Positions 38,935 through 51,697 of a stretch of DNA of 64,000 nt are shown here, one piece after another. Position numbers and translations under genes: made by a program. Each line of letters starts with the position of its first letter. The stretch's first letter is position 1. The stretch is taken from assembly GCF_032118995.1 (NCBI RefSeq), contig NC_092657.1:6690391-6754390 (forward strand), read 5' to 3'. The DNA is from Asterias amurensis. Lineage: Eukaryota; Echinodermata; Asteroidea; Forcipulatida; Asteriidae. The notes beneath the pieces were generated by a model. That model saw only the letters and a program-made list of their open reading frames with translations. It had not been told where the DNA came from and made no database searches.

Positions 38935-39012
38935 TCAGGCCTGATGATCTAGTGGTCATCAGTCGCGCACACATCTCTGATACCTGCGAGTTCGAGTCTC
39001 CGTGTGAAATCA
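38935..39012 (+). repeat. tRNA-derived SINE head or tRNA pseudogene
   Basis: TGATCTAGTGGTCATC fits a pol III A box, and GAGTTCGAGTCTCC, about 45 bases later, fits a B box. The acceptor stem does not pair and the loops are irregular, so this is not a functional tRNA gene. An A-rich stretch follows. Confidence 0.4.
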
Positions 39013-40899
39013 AAACAAATTTTTATCCCCCAAAACTAAAAAATATTTATGTTTGTAATACATGTATTTAAGTTAGATTCTTATCTTTATATCGACAGTG
39101 TTGCCTTTTCTTTTTCTCAATTGTTAGCCAAACATAACCTGAGTGCATGCATGACACGATGATGTGAAATCAAGTCGTACTAGATCAAACGTCAAACCAC
39201 CGACCCCCCCCCCCCAAATAAAAAAATCGTAGTTAATTAACCACGTGACCCATATTTGCATATTTAATTGTACAAGGGGACAAAGTTGTTGGAACTTCCT
39301 GTTGATGCTGACATCATGAGAACATCAGCATAAGTATTGGAATTGCACCTATTGGAATTGTACCTATTGAACCACTTGGAGTGTTCAAGGAGTCCAACAC
39401 GTCAGTCTAGAGTCCAGCTCTGATTGTAAAAACCAATTGAGGCATCATCTTCAATTTAATTTTATGCAACAAGCAAACTTATAAATTTTCTGATTTTATT
39501 TCAAAGGGTAACATAAATGGCTGTTAGCAAACGGTTTCCAACAAAACTACATGGTGTACGTGCACAATACTCATACTTGCCTCGAGCATTTACCTCTAGA
39601 TAATAAATCAAGCGTTCAGTTCAGAATGATAAAAGTTTGTTATTGCCAGATTATTCAGCGAACCATGAATCATACCCAGCTACTATTCACAAGAAAATCT
39701 ATGCGTGGAGGGTAACAGACAGCGCACAATGGAACGGGAGTTTAACAATGACAATACCAAAAGTGCAATCGTCAGCCCTTGAAGTTTATTATACATGGAG
39801 CTGATGGTGATCAAAAGGATAAAAGTCTGTTGTCGATACACAACCGCCCACTTATATTCACCGGACCATGAATCACGGACCATATGCACAAAATAAAATA
39901 TTCAAAAGAATATCCATATAATAGATTTATCTGGTGTATTTAAACTAGCTGATGTCCCAGCCATGGGATTTTCGTGTGTTTTGTGCTAGATTCCTCGCTC
40001 CCCAACCAAAGTGACTACAAAACGTCTCTAATGGATAACAATGGTATATTTCGACATGTTTTTTTTTTTCAGCAAGAGTTGTGGGGCCCAATTTCTTCTC
40101 TAGTATTTATTTTGCCTATTTTGTTTATCTGTTATATATGGTTAAGTTTTATTTTACGCTAACTGTTTTTGTGTTTGTTCTTCCTGTAATTTTGAATTGT
40201 TTTGCCGCTACATAAGATTACACCCACTAAATAGAATTGCTTACATTGCTTTATTCGTTAGAAAAGGGGGGGGGGGGGTCCGTACTCGTTAAGGTTTGCT
40301 TTTTATGAGCCCCTCCATCCCCTACATGTGTTTTGCATTGAGTTTTAGTTTTTAGGTGTTCGGGTAACAGCCTGAACAACTCTTTGTTATTGTTCGGTTT
40401 TTTCTTTTTGGGGGTTTTTCTTCTTCCTCTCGCTGTCGATTGTCCGCAAGAAAAAGCATAGATGCGAAGCTTGCATTATTAAGTTGAAACTTTGCACACC
40501 TGTAGACAATAACCAGTAGATGATGCAAAAGTTGTTACGTCACGATGACGTCATCAGTTGACGAGATACACTCATTCAAAGTTTATTATTTCAAAAAATC
40601 ATAACTTTTGATCTACATGAGTGATTCTTACAATCAATACAACATCGGAAAGGTCAACAAAAACTCCGTAAACGCCTCGCAGACATGACCCCTTTTTGAT
40701 CTTGTCTTCTGGTTCAAAATCGAGGTTGAAAATTCTAAAATTCATGAGGGATTTTTACAATCAATACATCATCGGAAAGGGCATTAAAAACTCTGTAAAC
40801 GCCTCACAGACATGACCCCATTTTGATCTCGTCTTCTATGGGGCGCCGTTTGTCCATTAATTGTTTGACAATTTTAAGGCATGTTTTTACCATGGTTTA

Positions 40900-42030
40900 C
40901 AGCAATTAGATGTAAACCATAAAAACTGTTGCCACATCCTGTTATGGTTTACATACCAGAAAAGTATTTGTTGTGTCTAAGTTTATGGTTTACAAACCAT
41001 GAACATACAAAAAACATTTACAAATCGTGGTTTATAAACCAAGAAAATTTACGCATCTTAAAAACATGTTTTATAAACCATAAAAAATAAAGCATCAAAT
41101 TCATGGTTTACAAATCATGGTTTACAAACCATGAAAATTGAGACATCTAAAAACATGGTTTACAAACCATGAAAATTTAAGATAAAAATCGTGGTTTACA
41201 AATCATGGTTTATAAACCATAACAAATGAACCATAAAATCATGGTTTGTGACAATGGTTTATAAACCATGAAAATCGAGACTTCTTAAAAAACATGGTTT
41301 ATAAACCATGAAAATTGAGACTTCTTAAAAAACATGGTTTATAAACCATGAAAATTTGCACATCTCAAAAACGTTGTTTGTAAACCATAAAAAAAAGTGC
41401 ACTTACAAATCATGGTTTACAAACCATAAAAAATGTGCAATACAGAAATCATGGTTTATAAACCATAAAAACGTGCACTCAAAAATCATGGTTTATAAAC
41501 CATAAAAACGTGCACTCACAAATCATGGTTTACAAACCATAAAAAATGTGCACTCAAAAATCATGGTTTATAAACCATAAAAACGTGCACTCACAAATCA
41601 TGGTTTACAAACCATAAAAAATGTGCACTCAGAAATCATAGTTTATAAACCATAAAAACGTGCACTCACAAATCATGGTTTACAAACCATAAAAAATGTG
41701 CACTCAAAAATCATGGTTTATAAACCATAAAAACGTGCACTCACAAATCATGGTTTATAAACCATGAAAACGTGCACTCACAAATCATGGTTTACAAACC
41801 ATAAAAACGTGCACTCACAAATCATGGTTTACAAACCATAAAAAATGTGCTCTCAGAAATCATGGTTTACAAACCATAAAAACGTGCACTCACAAATCAT
41901 GGTTTACAAACCATAAAAAAACTTCCACTCACAAATCATGGTTTACAAACCATTAAAAAAATGTGCACTCACACAAATCATGGTTTACAAACCATAAAAA
42001 AGTTGCGTACACAAATCATGGTTTACAAAC
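40900..42030 (+). repeat. Palindrome array ATGGTTT(A/G)TAAACCAT, left side
   Basis: About 30 copies of the 16-bp self-complementary motif (and ATGGTTTACAAACCAT variants) recur at ~36-40-bp spacing, separated by AAAAACGTGCACTCACAAATC-like linkers. The outer part belongs to the terminal repeat; 41440-42030 is an inner expansion mirrored at 43196-43606. Confidence 0.9.
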
Positions 42031-43205
42031 CATAAAATTCTATTACGATCGTCTCTAAAACCTCCTTCCCAACTCTGATCGGTTCCCATTTCACCCCCAT
42101 TTCCCCCATGCCACGTGCGAGCCAGCAATATGCAATTCACCGTGTGTGTCAATGCTGTGATCAATGCACTGTGTGTGTAATGCTGATGCAATAATTATGG
42201 TGGCCCTGAAGGGACATCGCATATCGTAAACGTGTGCGCATACGTATGCAATGTCGTGAAACAATTCGCAAATATGTGCGCAAACGAATGCAATGTCGTG
42301 AAACAAATCGCAAATATGTGCGCACACGTATGCAATCTCGTGAACCAAATCGTGAATATGTGCGCACACGAATGCGATTTGTTTTGCAATGTCGTGAATT
42401 TTATTGCATACCATGTTGCATACCATTAGGATGATGTCATAGTTGTGGATAATTTGTTACCGATCTAGGGAGTACTGTGGCGCTACAGCAGGCTCCCTCT
42501 GTAAAGCATGTGTATACCCAGGAACTTGGCACCAGGCCAAGGAAGACCATCCGCCTCGCTTGCCTCACAACAAAGACTACTGCTGCAATGACTACCGCTT
42601 ATCTCACTGTTGGAAAGAAACCCCCCAGATTATTAGACATTTTATTCAAATGCAACATGGTATGCAATAAAATTCACGACATCGCAAATAATATTCGCAG
42701 ACGTGTGCGCACATATTGGCGAATTGTTTCACGACATTGCATACGTGTGCGCACATATTTGCGAATTGTTTAACGATATTGCATACGTGTGCGCACATAT
42801 TCGCGAATTGTTTCACGACATTGCATACGTGTGCGCACATATTCGCGAATTGTTTCACGACATTGCATACGTGTGCGCACATATTTGCGAATTGTTTCAC
42901 GATATTGCATACGTGTGCGCACATATTCGCGAATTGTTTCACGACATTGCATTCGTGTGCGCACATATTTGCGAATTGTTTCACGACATTGCATACGTAT
43001 GCGCACACGTTTACGATCTGCGATGTCCCTTCAGGGCCACCATAATTATTGCATCAGCATTACACACACGGTGCATTGATCACAGCATTGACACACACGG
43101 TGAATTGCATATTGCTGGCTCGCACGTGGCATGGGGGGAAATGGGGGTGAAATGGGAACCGATCAGAGTTGGGAAGGAGGTTTTAGAGACGATCGTAATA
43201 GAATT
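42031..43205. repeat. Inner fold-back with 42-bp minisatellite arms
   Basis: 42031-42425 and 42640-43205 are inverted copies (TTCTATTACGATCGTCTCTA, CCACGTGCGAGCCAGCAATA, GGTGGCCCTGAAGGGACATC). Each has a 42-bp tandem repeat (GCATACGTGTGCGCACATAT + TCGCGAATTGTTTCACGACATT), about four units on the left and eight on the right. Because 42 is a multiple of three, several frames stay open and give 14-residue-repeat ORFs (up to 171 codons) that I do not regard as genes. The 200-bp centre is unique and of unknown origin. Confidence 0.85.
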
Positions 43206-43606
43206 TTATGGTTTGTAAACCATGATTTGTGTACGCAACTTTTTTATGGTTTGTAAACCATGATTTGTGTGAGTGCACATTTTTTTAATGGTTTGTAAAC
43301 CATGATTTGTGAGTGGAAGTTTTTTTATGGTTTGTAAACCATGATTTGTGAGTGCACGTTTTTATGGTTTGTAAACCATGATTTCTGAGAGCACATTTTT
43401 TATGGTTTGTAAACCATGATTTGTGAGTGCACGCTTTTATGGTTTGTAAACCATGATTTGTGAGTGGAGTTTTTTTTATGGTTTGTAAACCATGATTTGT
43501 GAGTGCACGTTTTTATGGTTTGTAAACCATGATTTCTGAGTGCACAGTTTTTATGGTTTGTAAACCATGATTTGTGAGTGCACGTTTTTATGGTTTATAA
43601 ACCATG
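43206..43606 (-). repeat. Palindrome array, right inner side
   Basis: Ten or so ATGGTTTGTAAACCATGATT units in the inverse orientation of 41440-42030. Confidence 0.9.
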
Positions 43607-43792
43607 ATTTCTCATTACAAATTGTTTGCACACGCCGAGTCTCACATTGACCGTCAGTATTCAACTTTACTAAGTCGCTTCTCAATTTCGCACGGTGCGC
43701 GTGCAGCGTGACTTCTGATAAGCGCGCGAGGGCAGAAACCCAGTGTGTGTCAGTGGCAAGTTTATGAGTGCTCGAAACCGCGCTTCTCTCCA

Positions 43793-44743
43793 ATGGCGTA
43801 CATGCCGCGAAGCACTCGCAAAATTCGGTCTAAATACTATCCGGGTTTTTATCGAAACTTGAACAGTTTACCTGAATTAAAAGGAATTCGACGGCAGAGG
43901 AATACAGTGAAGTGGCGGCCAACAGAAGTTTTTGATATAGAGGTTTGTAATTTTGTGTATTTCTTTCGTTAAAAATTGCTAGAAATTATGGTTTCAGGGC
44001 ACGCTTAATACACACACACAGCAAGCTTGACAACGCTCAAAAGTTTGTGGAACGGACCATTTTTGCACAGGGGTACATTGTTCAGAAAGAGAGGGACGTT
44101 GTGTGTGTGACTGGCTGCCGGCTGTGTAAGCAGTTGCATGTCGGTTGTTGTGACTTGTTTTGTTTTTAATTTAAGCAAAAAAAAAGCAGATTTAATAATT
44201 ATCTGTTGGACAAAATGTTCAAATCTTTAGAATCTACTGTTAGTGTTATTATGCTTTTATTTCATATGTTTGTTGTTTATTATTAATTAGGCCTATTGTT
44301 TTTTCTCTCTTTTTTTCTGAAATATCTGAAATTAAGATAAATTTTGAAAACACTTAGCCTTACTCAGGCCCAGGCACAACAAAAGTAGTAAGGAGGCCAG
44401 ATCAGTGTTTTCTTTACTATAAACTTCATGTAACAAATACCTCATTTTTCATATTGACATGAATTTATTTCAGATCACAGAAGAAAGCGCAACAGAGTAC
44501 CGTATTCACTTCATTGGTTACTCAAAGGCTTGGGACCAGTGGATTGGCAAATCTGACGTCGTTCTTCGAAGTTCCCAGAGAGTGGCAGAAACTCCTGTTG
44601 ACATCAAAGCATCTGTGTTCTGCAAAAATCTTCAAGTGGAAATCAAGCACAAGTTGGACTCAAGCCGAAAGAACGATGAGTTCTGCACTGGAACAAATGA
44701 CGGTCCAAAAATTGAAGAACTAAGAGTTCGTGTAAACCGCTGA
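43793..44743 (+). CDS. Two-exon gene with chromo-barrel/Tudor-knot-like domain (139 aa)
   Basis: Exon 1 is 43793-43942, ending GATATAGAG|GTTTGT. Exon 2 is 44474-44743 after TTATTTCAG; both are phase 0. The basic N-terminus (RSTRKIRSKYYPGF) leads into VKWRPTEVFDIE-ITEESATEYRIHFIGYSKAWDQWIGKSD (residues 40-77). The HFIGYSKAWDQWIG pattern matches the chromo-barrel/Tudor-knot fold (h.Y.GW...WDEWV). The remaining ~60 residues are unassigned. The frame ends at a TGA at 44741-44743, and the same frame reopens seven bases later with the transposon-type tail, so the stop may interrupt a once longer protein. An alternative start lies 48 bases upstream. It may be a captured host fragment or an original element protein; both are inferences. 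Confidence 0.5.
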
Positions 44744-44749
44744 CTGGAA

Positions 44750-45076
44750 ATGTTTGTTGGTATTTATCACTACAGGCATGTAACGCCATACATGCACCTT
44801 CTAGTGAAACATGCAGCAGAATTGATAGAAAGACATGGTTCTTTGTCTATATTCAATGCACAAGGTCTGGAAAAACTGAATCACCTAATGACAGTAGACT
44901 ACTTCAAAAGCACAAACCACTGGCAGGGTATCAAGGCACTAGACCAGCTAATGAGGAAGCAAAACAGAAAGTTGTGGCTTGCCAGAAATCAGATCAAACT
45001 GCAAAAAAAACACAACATTAAATGCGCCAAGTGCCATAAAACTGGCCATAATTCAAAGACGTGTCATTATCATTAA
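44750..45076 (+). pseudogene. Transposon-type C-terminal fragment with CCHC zinc knuckle (108 aa)
   Basis: Residues 11-62 (VTPYMHLLVKHAAELIERHG, QGLEKLN at 38-44, DYFKSTNHW) match a motif block I recall from the C-terminal part of cnidarian and deuterostome transposon-like proteins. A CCHC zinc knuckle follows: C92-x2-C95-x4-H100-x4-C105. It is in the same frame as the preceding exon, separated by one TGA. The large catalytic core that should precede this tail is absent, so the piece looks like the remnant of an autonomous element's protein. If the stop is read through or spliced around, it would be the end of the gene at 43793. Confidence 0.5.
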
Positions 45077-46716
45077 TTTGACAACAACTCAGGAGCTAAG
45101 TTAATAAGAACTGAGAAGAGTTCGTAGTGCAAGAACAGCTAGTTGGTTTAAATGTTATGCTGTTAAGCAACAATGAATCTATATAAAGGTTTGCTGATAT
45201 TAAAGTCAATGCTTTTATGTTAATGCAATTTATACAAATTGTGCACTCCTGTGTATTTTTACATGATTTATTTTCGTTAAAATAAACGTCTTCAGGAACG
45301 TCCAATATAAAAGGCTGGATTCTCACTGTGATGTCATCATGACATGATATTCTTACTAGCTATTTTTAGAGAACAATTGTCCTGGGACGGGGTCTACCAA
45401 AGAAGTGTGTGTTTTCGATTTACAATTTTACTCATGTGACATACATTGTGTATAGAAACTCAAGTAATCCAGCAAGTGACCTAGCTGACTAAGTGAACTT
45501 CAAAAAAAGTTTTTTTAAAAGAAGATAAATCATGTAAAAAATAACCAGGAATGCGCAAAATTATTTGTGTCCAACTGAATAAGTAAAAATAACAAGGTGT
45601 AACATAAAAGCATCATTACTTGTGTTCTATGTGAGTACAAGTACATGTATTTGTAAATTAAGGTTATTGTTTCAGTTTCATTACATGAATTGAATTTAAG
45701 TGTTTTAAAAATATGTTATTTACAGCAATTCCATTTAATGAACTTTCAGAGATGCTTGATTTTTTAACCAATTTAAATGTTCTAAGAAAGGAGAAATTGA
45801 TTGAAATAAAATTTATTTTGGATTCTTTAATAGTGTACAGTTTTTTTAAGTGTTTTAAATTTGTTATTTACAGCAATTCCATTTGATGAACTTTCAGAGA
45901 TGCTTGATTAAACCAATTTTTACATGTTCTAAGAAAGGTGAAATTGATATAATTTATTGTGTGATTCTTTAATATCTAGTGTACATTTTGTTTTACCCCA
46001 GAACATAATGATAAACATGTAGACTAAAAAAAATGCTAAATAAGACTGTCACTCACAACACCCCAGCCTCTAAATTTGATGACATTATAATATTTTATTA
46101 CAAAATGATACAATAATGAAGCGGATTGATGCACGCGTTTCCGCCCCTCCGGTATGTTACTTCAGTTGAAACCCCCCACACGCAGAGTGGAGCAGGTCCA
46201 TTTTGCGTACGCCACATTGCAAGTAGGTCATGTGTATGGTACCTGTACTGAAACTTCGGGTAGCGGGTGCATTAGTTGAACGAAAGAAGAAAAAAAAGCT
46301 GGCACCATCTTCTGTGTGATCTGAAGTACCTGGTACTTGTGTGGCAAAAATTCACTGGTGCTCGTGAAGAACATGACGGTTGTTTATACACAACGCATCG
46401 GGGACGATAGAGCAAGCATTCTAGCGCGCCCTCATTACTTACAACGTAACACGGGTCATGAAGTGACATGAACTTGAATTTTGATTACAGCGGGTGGATT
46501 CTTTTAAGATATGAACATCAAAACACCACGAAATGATTGACTAATAATGCCTTCAACAGAATATGAAGTAGCAATAATTTTAAAATGTACAACTTCTTCG
46601 CCAACTGTCTGTAAAGTTTGAAACCCTATACGTTGTGCGCAACAGTTTCGGGCCGGGTGTGATCGACGTGCGACGCGCTATGCGTAAATGAGACTGCACT
46701 ATTTGTAATGTGTAGT
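45077..46716. other. Right interior of the transposon; no intact gene
   Basis: AT-rich. It includes a direct repeat of ~110 bp (TTACAGCAATTCCATTTAAT ... CAGAGATGCTTGATT at about 45720 and 45870). Nothing coding is recognised. Confidence 0.5.
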
Positions 46717-47324
46717 GCACATTTTTTATGGTTTGTAAACCATGATTTGTAAGTGCACTTTTTTTTATGGTTTACAAACAACGTTTTTGAGATGTGTAAA
46801 TTTTCATGGTTTATAAACCATGTTTTTTAAGAAGTCTCAATTTTCATGGTTTATAAACCATGTTTTTTAAGAAGTCTCGATTTTCATGGTTTATAAACCA
46901 TTGTCACAAACCATGATTTTATGGTTCATTTGTTATGGTTTATAAACCATGATTTGTAAACCACGATTTTTATCTTAAACTTTCATGGTTTGTAAACCAT
47001 GTTTTTAGATGTCTCAATTTTCATGGTTTGTAAACCATGATTTGTAAACCATGAATTTGATGCTTTATTTTTTATGGTTTATAAAACATGTTTTTAAGAT
47101 GCGTAAATTTTCTTGGTTTATGAACCACGATTTGTAAATGTTTTTTGTATGTTCATGGTTTGTAAACCATAAACTTAGACACAACAAATACTTTACTGGT
47201 ATGTAAACCATAACAGGATGTGGCAACAGTTTTTATGGTTTACATCTAATTGCTGTAAACCATGGTAAAAACATGCCTTAAAATTGTCAAACAATTAATG
47301 GACAAACGGCGCCCCATAGTCTTC

Positions 47325-50300
47325 TGGTTCAAAATCGAGTTTGAAAATTCATAATTTCATGTATAAAGAACTACAAATTTCCCCATTGGTTGTGCGTAAC
47401 ACGCGTGTCGTACACGTGTAGTGTATAAGGCATCATTTATTTGGTGGCATGCTGCCAAGTTTATTGTACTCTGTGCCATAGCGTGATATGCATAGAGCTA
47501 TATAGCTCTATTATTTAGAGCTGTATAGCTCTATTTATGCAGAACGCTGCGGAAACGATTTCCTCTCAATCTTCGGCGTCAAATTGTTCAAATGTTACCC
47601 TTCTGATGGCTTAGTGGTCAATGTGGAATTGAAGACGAAGTTTCGCTGAGATGGCCACCTACTTCGGTGATTCATGGGACTTTTAATTATGTGAGAAAAC
47701 AACAGTACAAAATGACGAACATTGGTCATGTTTTGGTTAAACACCGAGAAGAATAGAGACGTTACATCGATCGACCACTCCCCCCGGGTGAAGGGCGTTT
47801 TGGGCCCACGGAATTCACGTCAGTATTACAAGTTCTATTACTTCTTGAACTTAGCATATTCATCAATTGTTTTGATTATTTGTTAAAACAACTATCCAAG
47901 TTATTCTGAGTTAAATAGTTTGAAGAAAAAAAATCTCTGGAATAACATAAGCCCTTTTAAACTTTCTCTAGTAGGAAAGGACGTTATGTAAACTAATCTA
48001 TTTCTACCTCCATGCACAGACATGGATGTTACAATACAAAACATTCAAAGAAAACAGAATGGTTAAAGTATAGGGCCCAAGCAATTAGGAGTGGTCTTGC
48101 TAAAATAAACTGCCGGATTAAACAAAACTTTAGTACAAACAAATAAATAAAACAATCCAGATTTTCATTAAGGTGTTCGGACTCAAGTCCGAAGACCTCT
48201 TGTTTTTGGTCGTTTTTTTTGTTTTTTGTTTTTTTTAGGTGTTCTGTTATTGTTATGTTTTTTAGGTGTTCTACCAACAGCCGAACAACTATTGTTATTG
48301 TTCCGTTTTTTTTCCTCGTGTTCTTCTTTCCCTGCGAACCTTCTCCAGCAATTTTAAACAAAAGTAAAGCTTGTACAAACTTAAGCTTACTATGTACATA
48401 GACAATAGTGAGTAGATGAAACCGCCACTTTTTGGGAATGATGACGTCATTGATGACGTCATGGCAAGGTTTTTAAAGTTGAAAAACGACATTTGCTTTT
48501 CGCTGTATCTCAACGAATATAAGAGCTATGATGTTCATACTTGGGTATCGGATAGATAAAGACTTGGACAACATTTGAAAAGTTAACGCAAAAAATCGTA
48601 CGACCTTAACTTCCGGTCGTTACCCTGGGTCAAAGTTCGCCTTCGTGTATTTTACATAAAAAAAACTACTTTTGAGCTTTTAAACAAAAGTAAAGCTTGT
48701 TCAAACTTAAAACTTACTATGTACATAGACAATAGTGAGTAGATGAAACCGCCATTTTTTGGAATGATGACGTCATTGATTAGGTCATGACAAGGTTTTT
48801 AATGTTGAAAAACGCCATTTGCTTTTCGCTGTATCTCAACGAATAAGTTCGACTTCGTGTTTTTTCATAAAAAAAACAACTTTTGAGCTGATCTACGGCA
48901 TAACTCAAGATTGAGATCGATTTGAACCTTGAAACTCAACAGATAGTTGAACCTTAGTGTTTTTAAGACAACACGGGCCTAATTACGTCATAATGTCGTC
49001 ATCAGGTATTAAATTACAATAAAACAATGTTAAAATGTGTACAAATCATATGGCGAGAACGTTTTGGAGGGAATCCCAACAGAGCTCTCGTTTGTCCAAC
49101 AAAATAGGGCGCTGTTGATTATCAAATCTGTGTACATCATCCCGTGCGGAGGTAGCTAAATTTTAAAAGGGTTTCCATAAATTGCAAATTAAAACCTAAA
49201 GCCAATCTTACACAAAAATATTGCATTTATGAAGAAAAAAAGGAGTCGTTAAAAACTGTGACACAAGTTTAACTATAAAAATTAACGACACGTTGTAGAA
49301 AAAGTCATCTTTATGGTTCAATGTTTTTGAACTACGTTATCACGTAACGCCCAACCGAACACCGTATTTTTGTAATTAACAAAAATTTTATCTCTAGTTT
49401 TTTTTTTCTTTTTTTTTTTTACTTCGTCTTCTCCGTGGTTTTTGTCCGCTAACAAAGACATACTTGCTAAGCTCACATAAACTTGAAACTTCACACATAG
49501 TTAGATATTCATTAGTAGATGAAACCGTTTTAGTTTCGTCATGATGACGTCATCAGGTGTCGAATTACAAGGTTTTTAGGTTCAAAAAGTGACCATTTGC
49601 TTTTCGCTATATGTCTTCGAATTTTACAGTTATGATATTCATAATTACGCATCTGATAGATCAAGACTGGGACTACATTTGAAAAGTTAACGTCAAAATC
49701 GTATGACCCCTCCTTTCGTTCGTACCGGAAGGTCAAAGTTTGCAATTGTATATTTTTCTTCAAAAATACATCTCCGTCCCTTGCCCTCTAACAAAAGCAC
49801 ACTTCCCAAACCTGTATGAACTTCTAACTTCACACATAGTTATACATTTATCAGGAGAAGAAACCGTTTGAGTTACGTCACGATGACGTCATCAATTCTT
49901 GAGTTATGAATTTTCAAAGTTTATTACTTCAAAAAATCATAACTTTTGATCTACATGATGGGTTGTTACAATCGACACATCATCGGAAAGTTCGTTAAAA
50001 ACTCCGTAAATGCCTCGCAGACATGATCCCATTTTGATCTCGTCTTCTGGTTCAAAATCGAGTTTGAAAATTCATAATTTCATGTATAAAGAACTACGAA
50101 ATGTCCCCATTGGAAATTGCAAATTAAAACCTAAAGCCAATCTCACACAAAAATATTGCATTTGTGAAGAAAAAAAAGGAGTCGTTAAAAACTGTGACAC
50201 AAGTTTAACTATAAAAACTAACGACACGTTGTAGAAAAAGTCATCGTTATGTTTATGGTTCAATGTTTTTGAACTACGTCATCACGTAACGCCCAACCGA

Positions 50301-50340
50301 ACACCGTATTTTTGTAATTAACAAAAATTTTATCTCTAGT
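47325..50340. repeat. Diverged TGACGTCA-rich dispersed repeats with internal duplications
   Basis: Continues the repeat interrupted by the transposon (TGGTTCAAAATCGAG). Direct duplications: 48353-48520 against 48683-48845 (GTAAAGCTTGTACAAACTTA ... TTTTCGCTGTATCTCAACGA) and 49177-49380 against 50112-50340 (ATTGCAAATTAAAACCTAAA ... CGTAACGCCCAACCGAACAC). A 20-bp palindrome ATAGAGCTATATAGCTCTAT is at 47492-47511. GATGACGTCATCA motifs recur. No gene recognised. Confidence 0.6.
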
Positions 50341-51697
50341 TTACTTAGTGTTTAGTTGGGAAAAGAAACTCCCGTTATAGATATATTTCTTTTTGATTTG
50401 AATTTCCTCAAGTCTCCTCTCTTAGATTTTGTTTCTAGTTTTGCATTACTAGAGATCTAAAGTAATGCCGTACTTGTTTTCCGATTTAATGATGTAAATA
50501 TTGCTGATTTTGCGGAGTTATCCTCTAATTTTGGTACAATTCCAAGATGGCGGACGCCATTAAACTTTTGGCGGGAACTTTAATTAGATCATTTAGTTTG
50601 CCTTTATTTCTGCTTTTATAGTTGCCATCCATGTCCAATCTTTGGCAAATCGTTTATTATAGATAGTCTTTATCCAAGTTCACGGATTATTTCATTTGAT
50701 TTGTTTATTCTAAAATACTTAATTTCTAGGCTGGAAAACAGCAACACTCTCGCGTCTTTTAAGGATTTCCTAATTAATTGTAAATAGTATTTGTGACTTG
50801 TAAGTTTTATTCTTAATGTTCTATTTAAATTATGTTTATTTAATTAGACTCTTTCCTTTGACGTCGGAGACTTAACACCACATTATTTTCTCCGTCTTCA
50901 ATTCAGATATAAATAAAAGTCTAGAACAACGAAGATTGTGTCCCGCAGGATCATTTATTTAAGCCGGTCACATTAGTTTCCAGCTACAGCACCGCGTAAC
51001 GTCTATTTCATACATATTCAAACTTACTTTGAATACACACGCAAATTGATTAATCAGCGTAGCCATACCGCATCACGTGACGCTACCTCTTGAATATTCA
51101 TGACTTGCAAGATTTGCCTGGTGCCCTGACTTCTCACGAACATCCAAGATTAGTAAAAAAATTGGAAATGTCATATTATAAAAGTGATCCCACTTTCATT
51201 TCTGGTATCCAATTTTTGCTATCATGCTTCAAATCCAAGATGGCGGCTATCGGTTGTCAAAAGTGGTAAACTTTTTGAAAGCTTGTAAGTTGTATATCAG
51301 CCCAAAGTTGTGATACAGGAATAAGTGAAATGAATATATTAATGATGTTTAACCCTCTACAGCACTTTATTTTTCTACTTTGCACCAAAATCCAGACGGC
51401 CACTAAATTGGCTGCCAAATGGGATGCAAAATTGTGTAAATTTTAAGAAAAAGTCAAAACTTAAGAAACAATTCATTAAGTATAACGAATAAGCAGTTTG
51501 TATGTCTTCCAATTTGATCCATCGATCATTAGTTTATGTCATACATGTAGTTGTCAAGACCGCAACAGTCCCATTAATTCTCCCTTCAATGTCAGCTTCT
51601 CACTGTACTTCATTTGACCTGCTGCCTTCAATGCTGCAGCTGGTATGCATTACATTTAGGCCACTTATTCCCCATGTCATAATCTTTTGAAAACAAA
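50341..51697. other. No gene recognised upstream of the sulfotransferase exon
   Basis: AT-rich with AAGATGGCGG motifs at ~50550 and ~51235 and an AATAAA near 50913. Could contain the promoter or an upstream exon of the CHST15-like gene, but nothing decides this. Confidence 0.4.

Larger units (their letters stand above)
33107..40836. mobile_element. Composite repeat element with ~0.9-kb inverted ends
   Basis: 33107-34013 and 39929-40836 are inverted copies. Shared blocks include AGATCAAAATGGGGTCATGT, GATGACGTCATCGTGACGTA, GACAATCGACAGCGAGAGGA and AATCCCATGGCTG. No intact transposase is seen between them. The interior holds other repeats. The left end lies one base from the satellite terminus at 33105. 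The right end is cut by the insertion of the 40837-47318 transposon and continues at 47325, so the true element or repeat family extends further right. Confidence 0.6.
40837..47318. mobile_element. 6,482-bp DNA transposon with 602-bp palindrome-array TIRs and 6-bp TSD
   Basis: Terminal inverted repeats 40837-41438 and 46717-47318 obey p + q = 88155. They begin TATGGGGCGCCGTTTGTCC and end GGCGCCCCATA. The flanks are GTCTTC on both sides (40831-40836 and 47319-47324). Removing the element and one GTCTTC gives GATCTCGTCTTCTGGTTCAA, which is present uninterrupted at about 50037-50056. The TIRs are mostly tandem ATGGTTTATAAACCAT-type palindromes. The interior has a second palindrome, a two-exon gene and a transposon-type tail. 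Six-base duplications occur in several superfamilies (Polinton and Dada among them), but the superfamily is not identified here. Confidence 0.9.

Noticed and set aside
42646..43218. Long ORFs of 14-residue repeats (for example 171 codons forward, 120 codons reverse)
   Set aside because: They arise because the 42-bp minisatellite period is a multiple of three; open frames occur on both strands and in several phases at once, with no domain or splice context.
48029..48361. 110-codon minus-strand ORF
   Set aside because: Lysine- and asparagine-rich low-complexity reading of AT-rich repeat sequence, with no domain.
50341..50955. Solo LTR ending near an AATAAA and GTCCCGCA
   Set aside because: No TG...CA ends with a target duplication could be confirmed and no second copy exists in the window.
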